Of a stretch of 64,000 bases of DNA, positions 37,714 to 47,957 are shown in pieces. The notes below the pieces were generated by a model. It was given only the letters and a program-made list of their open reading frames with translations, made no database searches and was not told where the DNA came from. The stretch spans positions 5,001 through 69,000 of the forward strand of contig JAOUOD010000007.1 of assembly GCA_029880545.1 (NCBI GenBank), given 5' to 3'. This DNA comes from Gammaproteobacteria bacterium. GTDB taxonomy: Bacteria > Pseudomonadota > Gammaproteobacteria > Acidiferrobacterales > SZUA-150. The first letter of the stretch is position 1. Each line of letters opens with the position of its first letter. The position numbers were made by a program, and so were the translations under genes.

Positions 37714-38106
37714 ATGATGACAGATCCAATTGCAGATATGTTCACCCGCATTCGTAATGCCCACAAGGCAGAGAAGGCGAGTGTTTTGGTACCGGCTTCC
37801 AAGACCAAGAAGGCGGTGCTCCAGGTATTGAAGGACGAAGGCTTTATTATCGACTTCAAGGACGCCGAGTTGCTGGGCAAGCCGGCACTGTCCATTGACT
37901 TGAAGTATTTCGAAGGTCGCCCGGTAATTGCCGAATTGAAGCGGGTAAGTACGCCGGGTCGTCGTCTGTACAGCGGTCGCCACGATATGCCGAAGGTTTC
38001 CGGTGGTCTGGGTATCGCAATTGTTTCGACTTCGAAAGGTATTATGACTGATCGTTCAGCCCGGGAAGCCGGTGTGGGCGGTGAAATTTTGTGTTACGTA
38101 TCGTAA
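37714..38106 (+). CDS. rpsH: Ribosomal protein S8
   Basis: 130 aa; two tandem ATGs make the start ambiguous by one codon. [14 protein letters not shown] start and [20 protein letters not shown] end. S8 binds helix 21 of 16S rRNA and in E. coli represses the spc operon at the L5 start. Confidence 0.96.
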   Translation: MMTDPIADMFTRIRNAHKAEKASVLVPASKTKKAVLQVLKDEGFIIDFKDAELLGKPALSIDLKYFEGRPVIAELKRVSTPGRRLYSGRHDMPKVSGGLGIAIVSTSKGIMTDRSAREAGVGGEILCYVS

Positions 38107-38119
38107 GCAGGACGAAAAG

Positions 38120-38653
38120 ATGTCAAGGGTAGCCAAATCACCAGTAGAGATCCCGGGTGGTGTTGATTTCAACATCAATTCGGGTCTTGTTACTGTCAAG
38201 GGTCCAAAGGGCCAGCTGGAACATCAGCTGCACGAGTTGGTGGAAATCAGTCAGGACGATAATGTCCTGACATTTGCTGCGAAAGATAATTCACAGCAGG
38301 CCAGGGCATTGTCCGGGACCACCCGCGCTGTTGTCAGCAACATGGTAACCGGGGTCAGCCAGGGCTTTGAAAAGAAAATGACCATCATCGGTGTTGGTTA
38401 TCGTGCCGCGGTACAGGGCAGTGCACTTAACCTCACGCTCGGATTTTCGCACCCGGTGGCCTACCCGATTCCCGAAGGTATTACCATCGAGTGTCCGAGC
38501 CAGACAGAAATTGTTGTCAAGGGTGCGAACAAGCAACAGGTTGGTCAGGTGGCTGCCGAGATTCGCGCCTATCGTCCGCCAGAGCCTTACAAGGGCAAGG
38601 GTGTGCGCTACACAGATGAACACGTAATTCGCAAAGAAGCGAAGAAGAAATAA
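38120..38653 (+). CDS. rplF: Ribosomal protein L6
   Basis: 177 aa from ATG after GGACGAAA; a longer upstream frame overlaps rpsH and is not L6-like. [17 protein letters not shown] start and [18 protein letters not shown] end. It lies near the factor-binding site. Confidence 0.96.
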   Translation: MSRVAKSPVEIPGGVDFNINSGLVTVKGPKGQLEHQLHELVEISQDDNVLTFAAKDNSQQARALSGTTRAVVSNMVTGVSQGFEKKMTIIGVGYRAAVQGSALNLTLGFSHPVAYPIPEGITIECPSQTEIVVKGANKQQVGQVAAEIRAYRPPEPYKGKGVRYTDEHVIRKEAKKK

Positions 38654-38662
38654 GGTAACCAT

Positions 38663-39022
38663 ATGGCTATTTCCAAGGCAAACAGACGTACTCGTCGCGC
38701 CAGCAGGTCACGCAGCAAGATTGCCCGTTTCGGCGCTACGCGCCTGTGCGTATTCCGCTCGGCTCGTCACATTTACGCCCAGATCATTGATGAGACAGGC
38801 AGCAAGGTGCTGGCTTCTGCTTCAACACTCGAAACGGAAATGCGCAAGGAGCTGGCAAACGGTGGCAATATCAACGCGGCATCTGTCGTTGGCAAGCGTA
38901 TCGCGGAAAAAGCCAAGGCCGCCGGTATTGAAAAAGTTGCCTTTGACCGTTCCGGTTTTAAATATCATGGCCGTATCAAGGCTTTGGCCGACGCCGCTCG
39001 TGAAGCGGGCCTGAATTTCTAA
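38663..39022 (+). CDS. rplR: Ribosomal protein L18
   Basis: 119 aa. The basic N-terminus ([14 protein letters not shown]) and [20 protein letters not shown] are typical. It binds 5S rRNA with L5. Confidence 0.96.
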   Translation: MAISKANRRTRRASRSRSKIARFGATRLCVFRSARHIYAQIIDETGSKVLASASTLETEMRKELANGGNINAASVVGKRIAEKAKAAGIEKVAFDRSGFKYHGRIKALADAAREAGLNF

Positions 39023-39034
39023 GAGGAGATAATC

Positions 39035-39541
39035 GTGGCAGCATCTCAAAACGAAGCCCGCGCCGATAACATGACCGAAAAGCTCATTGGTGTTCGCCGT
39101 GTAGCCAAGGTAGTCAAGGGTGGGCGCCAGTTTGGTTTTTCCGCGCTGACAGTAGTCGGTGACGGCAATGGCCGAGTTGGTATGGGTCGTGGCAAGGCGC
39201 GTGAAGTGCCGATCGCTGTACAAAAGGCGATGGAAAATGCCCGCAAAAACATGGTCAAGATTGATTTGGCCGGCAGCACGCTGCATCACGAAGTATCTGT
39301 CCGTGAAGGCTCCGCTCGCGTAGTGATGCGCCCGGCGTCTGAAGGTACAGGCATCATCGCCGGCGGCGCCATGCGTGCCGTATTCGAAGTTGCCGGAGTG
39401 CAGGATGTGTTGGCCAAGGTAATTGGCTCACGCAATCCTATTAACGTGGTTCGCGCCACGCTGAAGGCATTACGCACTATCCAGGATCCTTCTTCTGTCG
39501 CTGCCAAGCGCGGCAAGAAGGTCAAGGACATTATTGGTTAA
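39035..39541 (+). CDS. rpsE: Ribosomal protein S5
   Basis: 168 aa from GTG, preceded by AAGAGGAGA, a strong ribosome site. The double-stranded RNA-binding-like N-domain with [20 protein letters not shown] and the C-domain with [16 protein letters not shown] are complete. It influences decoding accuracy and mRNA entry. Confidence 0.97.
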   Translation: MAASQNEARADNMTEKLIGVRRVAKVVKGGRQFGFSALTVVGDGNGRVGMGRGKAREVPIAVQKAMENARKNMVKIDLAGSTLHHEVSVREGSARVVMRPASEGTGIIAGGAMRAVFEVAGVQDVLAKVIGSRNPINVVRATLKALRTIQDPSSVAAKRGKKVKDIIG

Positions 39542-39553
39542 GGGGTTGCGCAA

Positions 39554-39736
39554 ATGGCAAAGACATTGAAAGTAACATTGGTGCGCAGCCCGATCGGTAC
39601 AGGCAAGAAACACCAGGCCTGTGTTCGTGGGCTGGGATTGCGCCGTATTCGTCATACGGTCGAGGTGGCTGATACGCCGGAAAATCGCGGCATGATTAAC
39701 AAGGTCAGCTACATGTTGAAGTGCGAGGAGGCCTGA
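39554..39736 (+). CDS. rpmD: Ribosomal protein L30
   Basis: 60 aa. [20 protein letters not shown] and [19 protein letters not shown] are typical of the bacterial short form. Twelve bases after rpsE; rplO starts 1 nt after its stop. Confidence 0.95.
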   Translation: MAKTLKVTLVRSPIGTGKKHQACVRGLGLRRIRHTVEVADTPENRGMINKVSYMLKCEEA

Positions 39737-39737
39737 G

Positions 39738-40172
39738 ATGCGCCTGAATACAATTAAACCGGCAGCGGGTAGCAGGCCGAGTCGAAAGCGCGTAGGCCGT
39801 GGCATCGGTTCCGGTCTCGGCAAAACTGCCGGTCGCGGCCATAAGGGTCAGAAAGCACGTGCCGGCGGCTACCACAAGGTAGGTTTTGAGGGCGGCCAGA
39901 TGCCTATCCAGCGTCGTCTGCCAAAGCGTGGATTTACCGCGCGCATAACCGCTGATACCGGACGGGTTCGTTTGCACGAACTGGCTACGGTCAAAGCCGA
40001 TGTGATTGACCTGGACGCGTTGAAGCAGGCGCATCTGGTCGCGCAGCAGGTCAAAAAAGCGAAAGTATTTTTGTCCGGCAAGCTGGACAAGGCCGTTACC
40101 CTCAAGGGTATCGCCGTAACTCCGGGTGCGCGTGAAGCGATTACACAGGCCGGGGGCAAGGTAGAAGACTGA
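39738..40172 (+). CDS. rplO: Ribosomal protein L15
   Basis: 144 aa. [20 protein letters not shown] opens a glycine- and arginine-rich tail that threads the 50S interior; [15 protein letters not shown] is the signature. Its stop overlaps the secY start by one base. Confidence 0.97.
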   Translation: MRLNTIKPAAGSRPSRKRVGRGIGSGLGKTAGRGHKGQKARAGGYHKVGFEGGQMPIQRRLPKRGFTARITADTGRVRLHELATVKADVIDLDALKQAHLVAQQVKKAKVFLSGKLDKAVTLKGIAVTPGAREAITQAGGKVED

Positions 40173-41521
40173 TGGCAAAAGCTGGACCGGGCATGGCGGG
40201 CAACACGGGTGCCTTGGGTAAATTCGCCGATCTGAAAGCGCGCATCCTGTTTGTACTGGGTGCGCTCATCGTTTATCGGCTTGGAACCTATATCCCGGTC
40301 CCGGGCATTAATGCTGCGGCATGGGCAGAGCTGTTCAAACAGTCCCAGAACTCCATAGTTGGGCTGTTTAACATGTTTTCCGGTGGCGCACTGTCCCGTA
40401 TGTCTGTATTTGCGTTGAACGTGATGCCCTATATTTCGGCATCCATTATTATGCAGTTGCTGACCGCAACCGTGCCTTCGCTTGAGCAGCTCAAGAAAGA
40501 AGGCGAATCCGGTCGCCGCAAGATTACCCAGTACACCCGTTACGGAACCGTGTTGCTGGCAGCGTTTCAGTCGTTTGGTATCGCAATCGCCCTGGAAGGT
40601 CAGGTTATGGGCGGTGCCAACGTCGTTATTGAGCCGGGTGTCGGATTCAAGCTGGTCACCGTCGTAACGCTTGTCACAGGCACGCTGTTCCTGATGTGGC
40701 TGGGCGAACAGATTACCGAACGAGGTATCGGCAACGGTATTTCGATCATTATATTTGCCGGTATCGTCGCGGGATTGCCTTCCGCTATCGGTAACACGCT
40801 GGAACTGGCTAACCGAGGCACTTACCAGCCGTTGTTCGTGCTGTTCCTGTTTATTGCAGCCATTGCGGTAACCGCCGGGGTAATATTTGTAGAGCGTGGT
40901 CAGCGCCGAATCCAGGTGAATTACCAGAAACGGCAGCAGGGTCGCCGTATTATTGGGGGCCAGAGCAGCCATTTGCCGCTGAAGCTGAACATGGCTGGCG
41001 TAATTCCGCCGATTTTTGCGTCGAGCATAATTTTATTCCCGGCAACAATCGGGCAGTGGTTCGGCAATTCCGAAGGTATGGGCTGGTTGCGTGACATCGC
41101 CACCACCCTGGGCCCGGGCCAACCGCTTTACATTGTGCTGTATACGGCAGCGATCGTTTTCTTCTGCTTTTTCTACACGGCGTTGGTCTTCAACTCCAAG
41201 GAAATGGCAGAAAACCTGAAAAAATCCGGGGCCCTGGTTCCGGGTATCAGGCCGGGCATTCAGACTGCCAACTATATTGACAAGGTAACTTCACGCCTGA
41301 CGTTCTGGGGTGCGATTTACATCACAATAGTATGTTTGATTCCGGAAATCATGATTGTGAAGTGGAATGTACCGTTCTATTTTGGCGGTACCTCTATTCT
41401 GATTGTGGTGGTGGTGTGCATGGACTTTATGGCTCAGGTTCAGAACCATATTATGTCGCACCAGTACGAGAGTTTGATGAAGAAGGCCAGTCTGACTGGC
41501 GGTATGGGTCTAGGCCGGTAA
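40172..41521 (+). CDS. secY: Preprotein translocase subunit SecY
   Basis: 449 aa with ten membrane spans. The plug segment near residues 60-75 ([19 protein letters not shown]) and the cytoplasmic loop with [20 protein letters not shown] are conserved. It forms the protein-conducting channel with SecE (gene at 14812) and SecG. Confidence 0.97.
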   Translation: MAKAGPGMAGNTGALGKFADLKARILFVLGALIVYRLGTYIPVPGINAAAWAELFKQSQNSIVGLFNMFSGGALSRMSVFALNVMPYISASIIMQLLTATVPSLEQLKKEGESGRRKITQYTRYGTVLLAAFQSFGIAIALEGQVMGGANVVIEPGVGFKLVTVVTLVTGTLFLMWLGEQITERGIGNGISIIIFAGIVAGLPSAIGNTLELANRGTYQPLFVLFLFIAAIAVTAGVIFVERGQRRIQVNYQKRQQGRRIIGGQSSHLPLKLNMAGVIPPIFASSIILFPATIGQWFGNSEGMGWLRDIATTLGPGQPLYIVLYTAAIVFFCFFYTALVFNSKEMAENLKKSGALVPGIRPGIQTANYIDKVTSRLTFWGAIYITIVCLIPEIMIVKWNVPFYFGGTSILIVVVVCMDFMAQVQNHIMSHQYESLMKKASLTGGMGLGR

Positions 41522-41568
41522 TCGGTCCCCGGGCTTTTTTCCAGGTCGGGCTTAAGGAGTAAACAGGT

Positions 41569-41682
41569 ATGAAAGTTCGTGCATCGGTCAAAAAGCTGTG
41601 CCGGAATTGCAAGGTAGTGCGCCGCAAGGGCGTGGTTCGGATTATTTGCTCCGATCCGACGCACAAGCAGCGTCAAGGCTAG
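41569..41682 (+). CDS. rpmJ: Ribosomal protein L36
   Basis: 37 aa: starts [20 protein letters not shown] and ends DPTHKQRQG. Cysteines 11, 14 and 27 with His 32 form the zinc site, so this is the zinc-containing form. A good ribosome site AAGGAG (41554-41559) precedes it. Its place after secY is standard. Confidence 0.95.
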   Translation: MKVRASVKKLCRNCKVVRRKGVVRIICSDPTHKQRQG

Positions 41683-41703
41683 AATCGATCTGAATAGGAC
41701 TGA

Positions 41704-41729
41704 AAATCAGGCAGTTACAGGCCTGATTT
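41704..41729 (+). other. Hairpin between rpmJ and rpsM
   Basis: AAATCAGGC, loop AGTTACAG, GCCTGATTT: a perfect nine-pair stem. It lacks a clean T tail but could be a partial terminator at the spc/alpha boundary. A TATATT at 41754-41759 with TTGATT 15 nt upstream could be a weak alpha-operon promoter. Confidence 0.45.
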
Positions 41730-41830
41730 GGCTTGATTTTAGGCAGCACTGTCTATATTCTTGCGCGTTTTCGCGCGACCCCTTCCCTTGCTGCGGAAAG
41801 GGGGATTTTGAAACGGTGGAGAAAAGGTAA

Positions 41831-42187
41831 ATGGCCCGTATTGCAGGCGTAAATATACCGAATCACAAGCATCTGGAGATCGCTTTGACGGCGATTTACG
41901 GTATCGGACGCAAGCGTTCACAGGATATCTGTGATGCAGCCGGTCTGGCTCGTGATATCAAGGTGCAACAGCTTACCGAAACGGATCTGGAAAAGATTCG
42001 TGGCGAAATAGCGAAATTTGAAACCGAAGGTGACCTGCGTCGATCGGTGAACATGAATATCAAGCGTTTGATGGATCTCGGCAGTTACCGTGGAATTCGT
42101 CATCGCCGGGGCCTGCCAGTTCGCGGACAGCGCACCAAAACCAATGCGCGTACCCGCAAGGGCCCACGCCGTGCCATCAAGAAATAA
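41831..42187 (+). CDS. rpsM: Ribosomal protein S13
   Basis: 118 aa. [20 protein letters not shown] start, a helix-two-turn-helix, and [18 protein letters not shown] tail that reaches P-site tRNA. First gene of the alpha group, 149 nt after rpmJ. Confidence 0.97.
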   Translation: MARIAGVNIPNHKHLEIALTAIYGIGRKRSQDICDAAGLARDIKVQQLTETDLEKIRGEIAKFETEGDLRRSVNMNIKRLMDLGSYRGIRHRRGLPVRGQRTKTNARTRKGPRRAIKK

Positions 42188-42201
42188 CCGGGTAAGGAAT
42201 T

Positions 42202-42594
42202 ATGGCAAATCCCAAGGCTAGCAAGGTCAAAAAGAAGGTTAAAAAGAACGTCATCGAAGGCATTGCCCACGTTCACGCGTCTTTTAACAATACCATTATT
42301 TCTATCAGTGATCGTCAGGGCAACGTGCTGAGCTGGGCCACTGCGGGTGGTTCCGGTTTCCGTGGTTCCCGCAAGAGCACCCCGTTTGCCGCACAGGTTG
42401 CGGCTCAACGAGCCGGTGAGATGGCCCGGGAGCACGGTATGAAAAACCTGGAAGTACGCATCAAGGGTCCTGGCCCGGGTCGCGAATCAGCTGTTCGAGC
42501 GCTGAATGCACTGGGATTTGAGATCAGCAATATTACTGACGTGACGCCGATTCCGCATAACGGTTGCCGTCCGTCCAAGAAGCGCCGCGTATAA
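42202..42594 (+). CDS. rpsK: Ribosomal protein S11
   Basis: 130 aa. [19 protein letters not shown] and [19 protein letters not shown] are diagnostic. It forms the 30S platform. Fourteen bases after rpsM. Confidence 0.97.
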   Translation: MANPKASKVKKKVKKNVIEGIAHVHASFNNTIISISDRQGNVLSWATAGGSGFRGSRKSTPFAAQVAAQRAGEMAREHGMKNLEVRIKGPGPGRESAVRALNALGFEISNITDVTPIPHNGCRPSKKRRV

Positions 42595-42622
42595 GCCCGG
42601 CATGTGATTACGGAGAGTTACA

Positions 42623-43249
42623 GTGGCTCGATATACAGATTCCAAGTGTCGCCTTTGCAGAAGAGAAGGTGGAAAGCTTTTTCTGAAGGGTGAGAAATGT
42701 TATTCCGCCGGTTGCCCGGTTGAACGCCGCGCTTACCCGCCGGGACAGCACGGTCAGCGTCGTACCCGGGTATCGGATTATGGCCTGCAGTTGCGTGAAA
42801 AACAGAAGTTGCGTCGCATTTACGGCATTCTTGAAAAACAGTTTGCCGCATACTATGCGGAGGCTGACCGCCGCAAGGGCTCTACAGGTGAAAACCTGCT
42901 GAAACTGCTTGAGGGTCGCCTGGATAATGTCGTATTCCGTATGGGTTTCGGCTGCTCACGCACCGAAGCCCGTCAGCTGGTTCGTCATAATGGTGTGAAG
43001 GTCAACGGCAAGCGGGTGAACATTCCTTCTTACCAGCTGCGTCCTGAAGACACCATTGAGTTGACCGGTGGCGCCAAGGAACAGCTGCGCGTCAAGGCGG
43101 CGTATGAAGCTGCTGAACAGCGCGGCCTGCCAGAATGGCTGGAAGTTGACAGCAAGGCAATGAAGGGTGTTTACAAGGCAGTACCGGATCGTTCCGACCT
43201 GTCAGCAGACATCAACGAAGCCCTGGTAGTCGCCTTGTACTCCAAGTAG
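42623..43249 (+). CDS. rpsD: Ribosomal protein S4, four-cysteine form
   Basis: 208 aa from GTG. The N-terminus [20 protein letters not shown] followed by SAGC has four cysteines (about 9, 12, 26, 31), arranged like the zinc site of Thermus S4; E. coli and Pseudomonas-type S4 lack this set. The S4 RNA-binding domain ([20 protein letters not shown]) and the proteobacterial C-terminus [13 protein letters not shown] are normal. S4 starts 30S assembly and in E. coli represses the alpha operon. Confidence 0.97.
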   Translation: MARYTDSKCRLCRREGGKLFLKGEKCYSAGCPVERRAYPPGQHGQRRTRVSDYGLQLREKQKLRRIYGILEKQFAAYYAEADRRKGSTGENLLKLLEGRLDNVVFRMGFGCSRTEARQLVRHNGVKVNGKRVNIPSYQLRPEDTIELTGGAKEQLRVKAAYEAAEQRGLPEWLEVDSKAMKGVYKAVPDRSDLSADINEALVVALYSK

Positions 43250-43295
43250 TCCAGGAATTACGTAATAACCGGTAATTACGCGAGGAAGCATTAAT

Positions 43296-44297
43296 ATGCC
43301 GAATGCAGCGATGGAATTTCTCAAGCCACGTCTGGTTGATGTGCAGACGTTGAGTGGAACGCACGCGAAGATCACACTGGAGCCGCTAGAGCGTGGCTTC
43401 GGACATACCCTGGGCAATGCGCTGCGTCGTATTCTGCTGTCTTCCATGCCAGGAAGTGCCATTACCGAGGTCAAGATTGACGGCGTTCTTCACGAGTACT
43501 CTGCCATCGAAGGTGTTCAGGAAGACGTCCTGGAAATTTTGCTCAACCTAAAGAACGTCGCGTTGCGTATGCATAATCGCAGTGAAGCAGTTCTTAAGCT
43601 GAGCAAGGACGGGGCCGGCGAAGTTAAGGCCGGCGATATCCAGCTTGATCATGATGTCGAAGTCGTGGACCCGGAACAGCATATTTGTACGCTCACCAAG
43701 GGCGGCAAGATCAGCATGGAATTGCGTATCAATATGGGTCGCGGCTACCAACCGGCAGCTACACGCCACAATGAAGGTGATCGCTCCATCGGCGCCATGC
43801 AGGTCGATGCCTCGTACAGCCCTGTGTATCGTGTTTCCTATGCGGTTGAAAATGCGCGTGTGGAGCAGCGTACCGATCTGGACAGGTTGATCCTTGATAT
43901 CGAAACCAACGGTGCCATTGATCCGGAAGAAGCGGTTCGTCGCGCAGCCAATATTTTGCAGGACCAGATTTCCATCTTTGTCGAGCTGGAAAATCCGGAA
44001 ACTGAAGTGGTCACCACCAAGGAACCGGAAATGGATCCGATTCTCCTGCGCCCGGTTGATGACCTGGAACTGACCGTTCGTTCGGCGAACTGCCTGAAGG
44101 CAGAGAATATTTTCTACATCGGCGACCTCATCCAGCGTACCGAGTTTGAATTGCTCAAAACTCCGAACCTGGGCAAAAAGTCGCTGACAGAAATCAAGGA
44201 TGTGCTTGCACAGCACAGCCTGTCACTGGGTATGAAATTGGAAAACTGGCCGCCGGCTTCCCTGAAAGACAAGGGAGACCAGGCGGAATCTGCCTAA
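43296..44297 (+). CDS. rpoA: RNA polymerase subunit alpha
   Basis: 333 aa. The N-terminal dimerisation domain has [20 protein letters not shown]; the C-terminal domain near residues 250-320 has [17 protein letters not shown] and contacts UP elements and activators. Its place between rpsD and rplQ is standard. Confidence 0.98.
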   Translation: MPNAAMEFLKPRLVDVQTLSGTHAKITLEPLERGFGHTLGNALRRILLSSMPGSAITEVKIDGVLHEYSAIEGVQEDVLEILLNLKNVALRMHNRSEAVLKLSKDGAGEVKAGDIQLDHDVEVVDPEQHICTLTKGGKISMELRINMGRGYQPAATRHNEGDRSIGAMQVDASYSPVYRVSYAVENARVEQRTDLDRLILDIETNGAIDPEEAVRRAANILQDQISIFVELENPETEVVTTKEPEMDPILLRPVDDLELTVRSANCLKAENIFYIGDLIQRTEFELLKTPNLGKKSLTEIKDVLAQHSLSLGMKLENWPPASLKDKGDQAESA

Positions 44298-44344
44298 TTA
44301 CCGTTGCGTGTAGGCAGCATTATAAAGCTTGAGAGGTTAGTACC

Positions 44345-44896
44345 ATGCGTCATCTAAAGAGTGGCCGTAAATTCAATCGGACCAGCAGTCATCGCCAGGC
44401 GATGTTTCGTAACATGGCGGTATCGCTGTTTCGTCATGAGCAGATTCGCACAACCTTGCCAAAGGCCAAGGAGTTGCGTCGAGTAGCAGAACCGCTCATC
44501 ACCCTGGCCAAGAACGCAACGGTGGCTAACCGTCGCCTGGCTTTTTCCAGGCTGCGTGACCGTGCTGTCGTAACCAAGCTTTTTGATGAGCTCGGCGTAC
44601 ACTTCAAGGATCGCCCGGGTGGCTACCTGCGCGTTCTGAAGAGCGGATTCCGTGCGGGTGACAATGCGCCGATGGCGATTGTTCAGCTGGTCGGTCGTGA
44701 CCTGGCCGCAGCCGCCGAAGCTCCGGTTGAAAAGACAGCCAAGTCTGCCAAGGCTGAACCGGTAGAATCCAAGGAAGATGCAGCTGAAGAGGCGCCGAAG
44801 AAGACTGCTGCCAAAAAGACTGCGAAGAAAGCAGCAAAGAAAAAGGCTGCCAAGAAGAAGGCTTCAAAGAAAAAAGCAGCCAAAAAAGCTGACTAA
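44345..44896 (+). CDS. rplQ: Ribosomal protein L17 with a lysine/alanine-rich extension
   Basis: 183 aa. Residues 1-120 are a normal L17 ([40 protein letters not shown]). The family usually ends near 120-130 residues; here about 60 more follow, first Ala/Glu-rich and then repeats of the form AAKK-KA, similar to histone H1-like tails. The tail reads cleanly to a TAA stop just before an intrinsic terminator, so it is not an obvious frameshift. It may bind rRNA or nucleic acid on the ribosome surface near the exit tunnel; that is inference. Confidence 0.96.
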   Translation: MRHLKSGRKFNRTSSHRQAMFRNMAVSLFRHEQIRTTLPKAKELRRVAEPLITLAKNATVANRRLAFSRLRDRAVVTKLFDELGVHFKDRPGGYLRVLKSGFRAGDNAPMAIVQLVGRDLAAAAEAPVEKTAKSAKAEPVESKEDAAEEAPKKTAAKKTAKKAAKKKAAKKKASKKKAAKKAD

Positions 44897-44936
44897 ATCC
44901 GGCAACGGCCCACTGGGCCATGCAGGTGCAAAAATC

Positions 44937-44963
44937 AAAAGCCGGGCGATGCCCGGCTTTTTT
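44937..44963 (+). terminator. Intrinsic terminator after rplQ
   Basis: AAAAGCCGGGC, loop GAT, GCCCGGCTTTTTT: a strong hairpin with a long T tail. It ends the ribosomal protein run. Confidence 0.93.
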
Positions 44964-44996
44964 GTTTCTCCTTCCGAATTTCAGGATGCGTCGATC

Positions 44997-45722
44997 ATGA
45001 TTTTGTTGTTTACGGATTTTGGTGTGAACGATATTTACGCTGGACAGGTCAGGGCAGTCCTTGCGCAGCGCTGTCCGGAGGTTCCGGTGGTTGACCTGTT
45101 TCATGACGCACCGGCTTTCAACGTGCGCGCCAGCGCCCGGCTGTTGGCATCCCTGGTTGAGCGAGTGCCGGATGACAGCATTATTATGGCAGTTGTCGAT
45201 CCAGGTGTAGGCAGTGACCGCCGGGCCATTATGGTCAAGACTGGTCGCCATACGTTTGTCGGGCCGGACAACGGTCTGCTGGCCCTGGCTGCGCGACCCG
45301 CCAGCCGAACGCTGGTCGCAACCTTGCCGGTACCGGTTACGGCGTCGCCAACGTTTCACGGACGCGACCTGTTTGCGCCGGTGGTCGCGCAGCTGGCAGT
45401 CGGCCAGCAACCCGCTCTTGCCGGAAGTCTCGATCAGCTGGTTGGTGATGACTGGGACGATGATCTGGCAGAAATTATTTATGTGGATCATTACGGCAAC
45501 CTGGTAACCGGCCTCAAAGCAGGAGCCGTTACGGCAGTTCACCGGCTGTTCGTGAACGACGTAGCGATCAGTCAATCCCGAATATTTGATGATGTCTCTA
45601 TTGGCGAACTGATGTGGTACGAAAACTCCCTCGGGCTGGTCGAAATCGCCAGGAACCAGGGCAGTGCAGCCGCACACCTGGGTGCAAAAATCGGAACCCG
45701 GGTTCAAACTGAGAATCAGTGA
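44997..45722 (+). CDS. SAM hydroxide adenosyltransferase (DUF62 family)
   Basis: 241 aa from the ATG giving MILLFTDFGVNDIYAGQVRA; the longer frame upstream runs through the terminator and the rplQ tail in another frame and is rejected. DPGVGSDRRAI, FVGPDNGLL and FHGRDLFAPVVAQLA are the DUF62 blocks, followed by the C-terminal barrel with VDHYGNLVTG. Relatives are the fluorinase and chlorinase, but ordinary members hydrolyse S-adenosylmethionine to adenosine and methionine. The halogenase-specific insert is not evident. Stands alone after the rplQ terminator. Confidence 0.85.
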   Translation: MILLFTDFGVNDIYAGQVRAVLAQRCPEVPVVDLFHDAPAFNVRASARLLASLVERVPDDSIIMAVVDPGVGSDRRAIMVKTGRHTFVGPDNGLLALAARPASRTLVATLPVPVTASPTFHGRDLFAPVVAQLAVGQQPALAGSLDQLVGDDWDDDLAEIIYVDHYGNLVTGLKAGAVTAVHRLFVNDVAISQSRIFDDVSIGELMWYENSLGLVEIARNQGSAAAHLGAKIGTRVQTENQ

Positions 45723-45911
45723 ATGAGTGCCCAAATATCCGGAAATTTGGGCTAAACTGTGTCTTCGTGGACAGTATTTTTGCGACGAATTGTGCACGTG
45801 ATGGCCCATTGGAAAACCTGGTACCGGTAAAACATAAGGCACCAGGATAATTATTTTGGAAGTTCAAAGGCTGCCGGAGAGCGGTTCAGGCGTACCTATA
45901 AGAGAGCAAAA

Positions 45912-47921
45912 ATGAAAGTATTCGAGGTAAAGGGGTTTGGTTTGAGTGCCGTGGCAGTGCTCATTCTGGCGATGACTTCCGGTAGTGCGCAGGCGGCGCC
46001 AGGCGCGGCACTGGGCGCCGGCTATATGCTTACCGAGGAAGATTTTTATGGTGAGATTCCCAAGGTCATTTCAGCAGCACGTTTTGCCCAACCGATCAAC
46101 GAGGCGCCTGCTGCAACAACGGTCATCGACAGAAGAATGATCGAGACCTCCGGTGCCCGCAACCTGGTTGATGTATTCAGGCTGGTACCGGGGTTTCTGG
46201 TGGGTTATTGGGCCGGTAACCAGCAGATGGTCATGTACCAGGGCCTGGGAGCGTATTATTCACGGCAGATCCAGGTGATGATCGATGGTCGGGCGATGTA
46301 CATGCCGTCGCTGGGAGGTGCTCCATGGGCGGAATTGCCTCTGGTCTTGAGTGATATCAAGCGCATTGAAGTTACGCGCGGACCTAACGCGGTGAGTTAC
46401 GGATCGAATTCTTTCTTCGCGGTGATCAACATCATTACCGAGAAAGCCGCTGATGCCAACGCCCTGAGGTTAAGCAGCCGACGCGGCAGCGGTAACGAAA
46501 GAGATTTCGAAATCAGCGAAGCCGTCAATACCGGAAAATTTGGTATCAAGGTGACTGCGTCGCGTCAGTACGATGAAGGCTTTGAAGTCTTCTATGATAC
46601 GCGAGACATGACCAACCTTAATTTTCGCAGCGACTACCAGGAGCAGGATGGTGATCGCTGGAGCGTTTATCTCGGGCAAGCCGTGGCAACACAGGGCAGG
46701 GGCGACTTTGTCGCGACGGTAGACAATCCGCGTGACGCAAGAACCCGGGCAGATTACCAGCATCTGCGCTGGGAATCTGCGCCCGGCCGGTTTGGAGCCT
46801 GGGCTTTCCAGGCGTATCGTACTTACCATGGTCTGGAAGACGCCTATACCACCAACCCCTTGCCAGGTTTGCCAGCCGGTGTATTCCTGGACCAGGGTTA
46901 TGCATCCAGGCGTTACGATGTGGAGTTGCAGAATACCATGGTGCCGGTTGACTGGTTGACGGTTGCCTGGGGTGGAAGTCTGCGCCAGGATTATACCGAT
47001 ACCGATACCTACCTGGGCAAGAATAACCCGGAACAAATTGCCATCAACCGCGTTTTCTTCAACACCGAATGGCGTGTCGTTGATCCGTTGCTGGTGCATG
47101 TCGGTGTGATGCGCGAGGATCACGACTATACCGGTGTTGATTACCAGCCTCGCATCGCGCTGAGCTATACGCCGTTTGACGGGCACACTCTTCGCCTGAG
47201 TCGATCAAGAGCCACGCGTACGCCAACGGCATTTGAGGAAAAGGCAGACACGTTCTTCTGTCTCGAGCCAAGCTGTACTTTTTTTGACCGGGCCTACTAT
47301 TCAGGCGGAAACCTGGAGCCGGAAAGAATAGATTCATTGGAGGCGGGCTATGTCGGCAAGCTTCTGCCTCGCACCATTTTTGATATCAGGCGGTATTACA
47401 ACAAGGTTCGGGATATCATAACAGATCACAAGGTTGCAACCGTCGACGCAGTCGATAACTCCATGTATGAGTACGACAATATTCATAATATCGACATCCA
47501 GGGTACCGAGGTCCAGGTGACCTACAAGGATAACGGCGACCGGTTAATCCTGGCTTATGCCAGGAACCACGTCAGCGCGGATGGCTGGTACAACAATCAT
47601 CGTATCGAGGAGAGTTTTCCGGAACAGATCGGCAGCGCCATGTGGGCCAAGCAGTTTTCCGATGGTTACAGTGTTGCCGCGACCTGGTCTTATACCGACA
47701 AGTTGCGCCATCGTGATGGTGATCGCGATCGTCAGACCGGTGAACTCTATGGACCGACGCGAAGACTGGATCTGCAGCTTGGAAAGTCTGTCAAGGCAGG
47801 CGGTTTGAATCTGAAGCTTGATGGTGGCGTGAAGAACGTGTTTGACGACTACGTGGAATACCGAAGTGAAAATATAATAGGTACAACGTACTATATTCGG
47901 CTTTCGGGTTCGTTTTACTAG
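45912..47921 (+). CDS. TonB-dependent outer-membrane receptor
   Basis: 669 aa. Signal peptide of about 29 residues ending SAQA. The plug domain (about 60-180) has ATTVIDRRMIETSGARNLVD, VMIDGRAMYMP and IEVTRGPNAVSYGSNSFFAVINIIT, as in receptors of the BtuB/CirA type. The C-terminal barrel ends in an aromatic residue pattern (YYIRLSGSFY). It imports a ligand that I cannot name. It is followed by a periplasmic binding protein and a membrane sensor, suggesting a shared ligand or signal. No Fur box or cobalamin riboswitch is evident upstream. Confidence 0.9.
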   Translation: MKVFEVKGFGLSAVAVLILAMTSGSAQAAPGAALGAGYMLTEEDFYGEIPKVISAARFAQPINEAPAATTVIDRRMIETSGARNLVDVFRLVPGFLVGYWAGNQQMVMYQGLGAYYSRQIQVMIDGRAMYMPSLGGAPWAELPLVLSDIKRIEVTRGPNAVSYGSNSFFAVINIITEKAADANALRLSSRRGSGNERDFEISEAVNTGKFGIKVTASRQYDEGFEVFYDTRDMTNLNFRSDYQEQDGDRWSVYLGQAVATQGRGDFVATVDNPRDARTRADYQHLRWESAPGRFGAWAFQAYRTYHGLEDAYTTNPLPGLPAGVFLDQGYASRRYDVELQNTMVPVDWLTVAWGGSLRQDYTDTDTYLGKNNPEQIAINRVFFNTEWRVVDPLLVHVGVMREDHDYTGVDYQPRIALSYTPFDGHTLRLSRSRATRTPTAFEEKADTFFCLEPSCTFFDRAYYSGGNLEPERIDSLEAGYVGKLLPRTIFDIRRYYNKVRDIITDHKVATVDAVDNSMYEYDNIHNIDIQGTEVQVTYKDNGDRLILAYARNHVSADGWYNNHRIEESFPEQIGSAMWAKQFSDGYSVAATWSYTDKLRHRDGDRDRQTGELYGPTRRLDLQLGKSVKAGGLNLKLDGGVKNVFDDYVEYRSENIIGTTYYIRLSGSFY

Positions 47922-47957
47922 CCCTGAAGTAACGTTGCAAGGATGGTGTAAATCAGG

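Noticed and set aside
44778-44996. N-terminal arginine-rich extension of the SAM hydroxide adenosyltransferase frame
   Set aside because: It reads the lysine-rich rplQ tail in another frame and crosses the intrinsic terminator; the protein family starts at MILLFTDFG.
45729-45751. Hairpin GCCCAAAT/ATTTGGGC after the SAM hydrolase gene as a terminator
   Set aside because: A good stem but no T run follows; it may matter but cannot be called a terminator.
45723-45911. Cobalamin riboswitch or Fur box ahead of the TonB receptor
   Set aside because: Neither the B12-box-like core nor a Fur 7-1-7 motif is visible.
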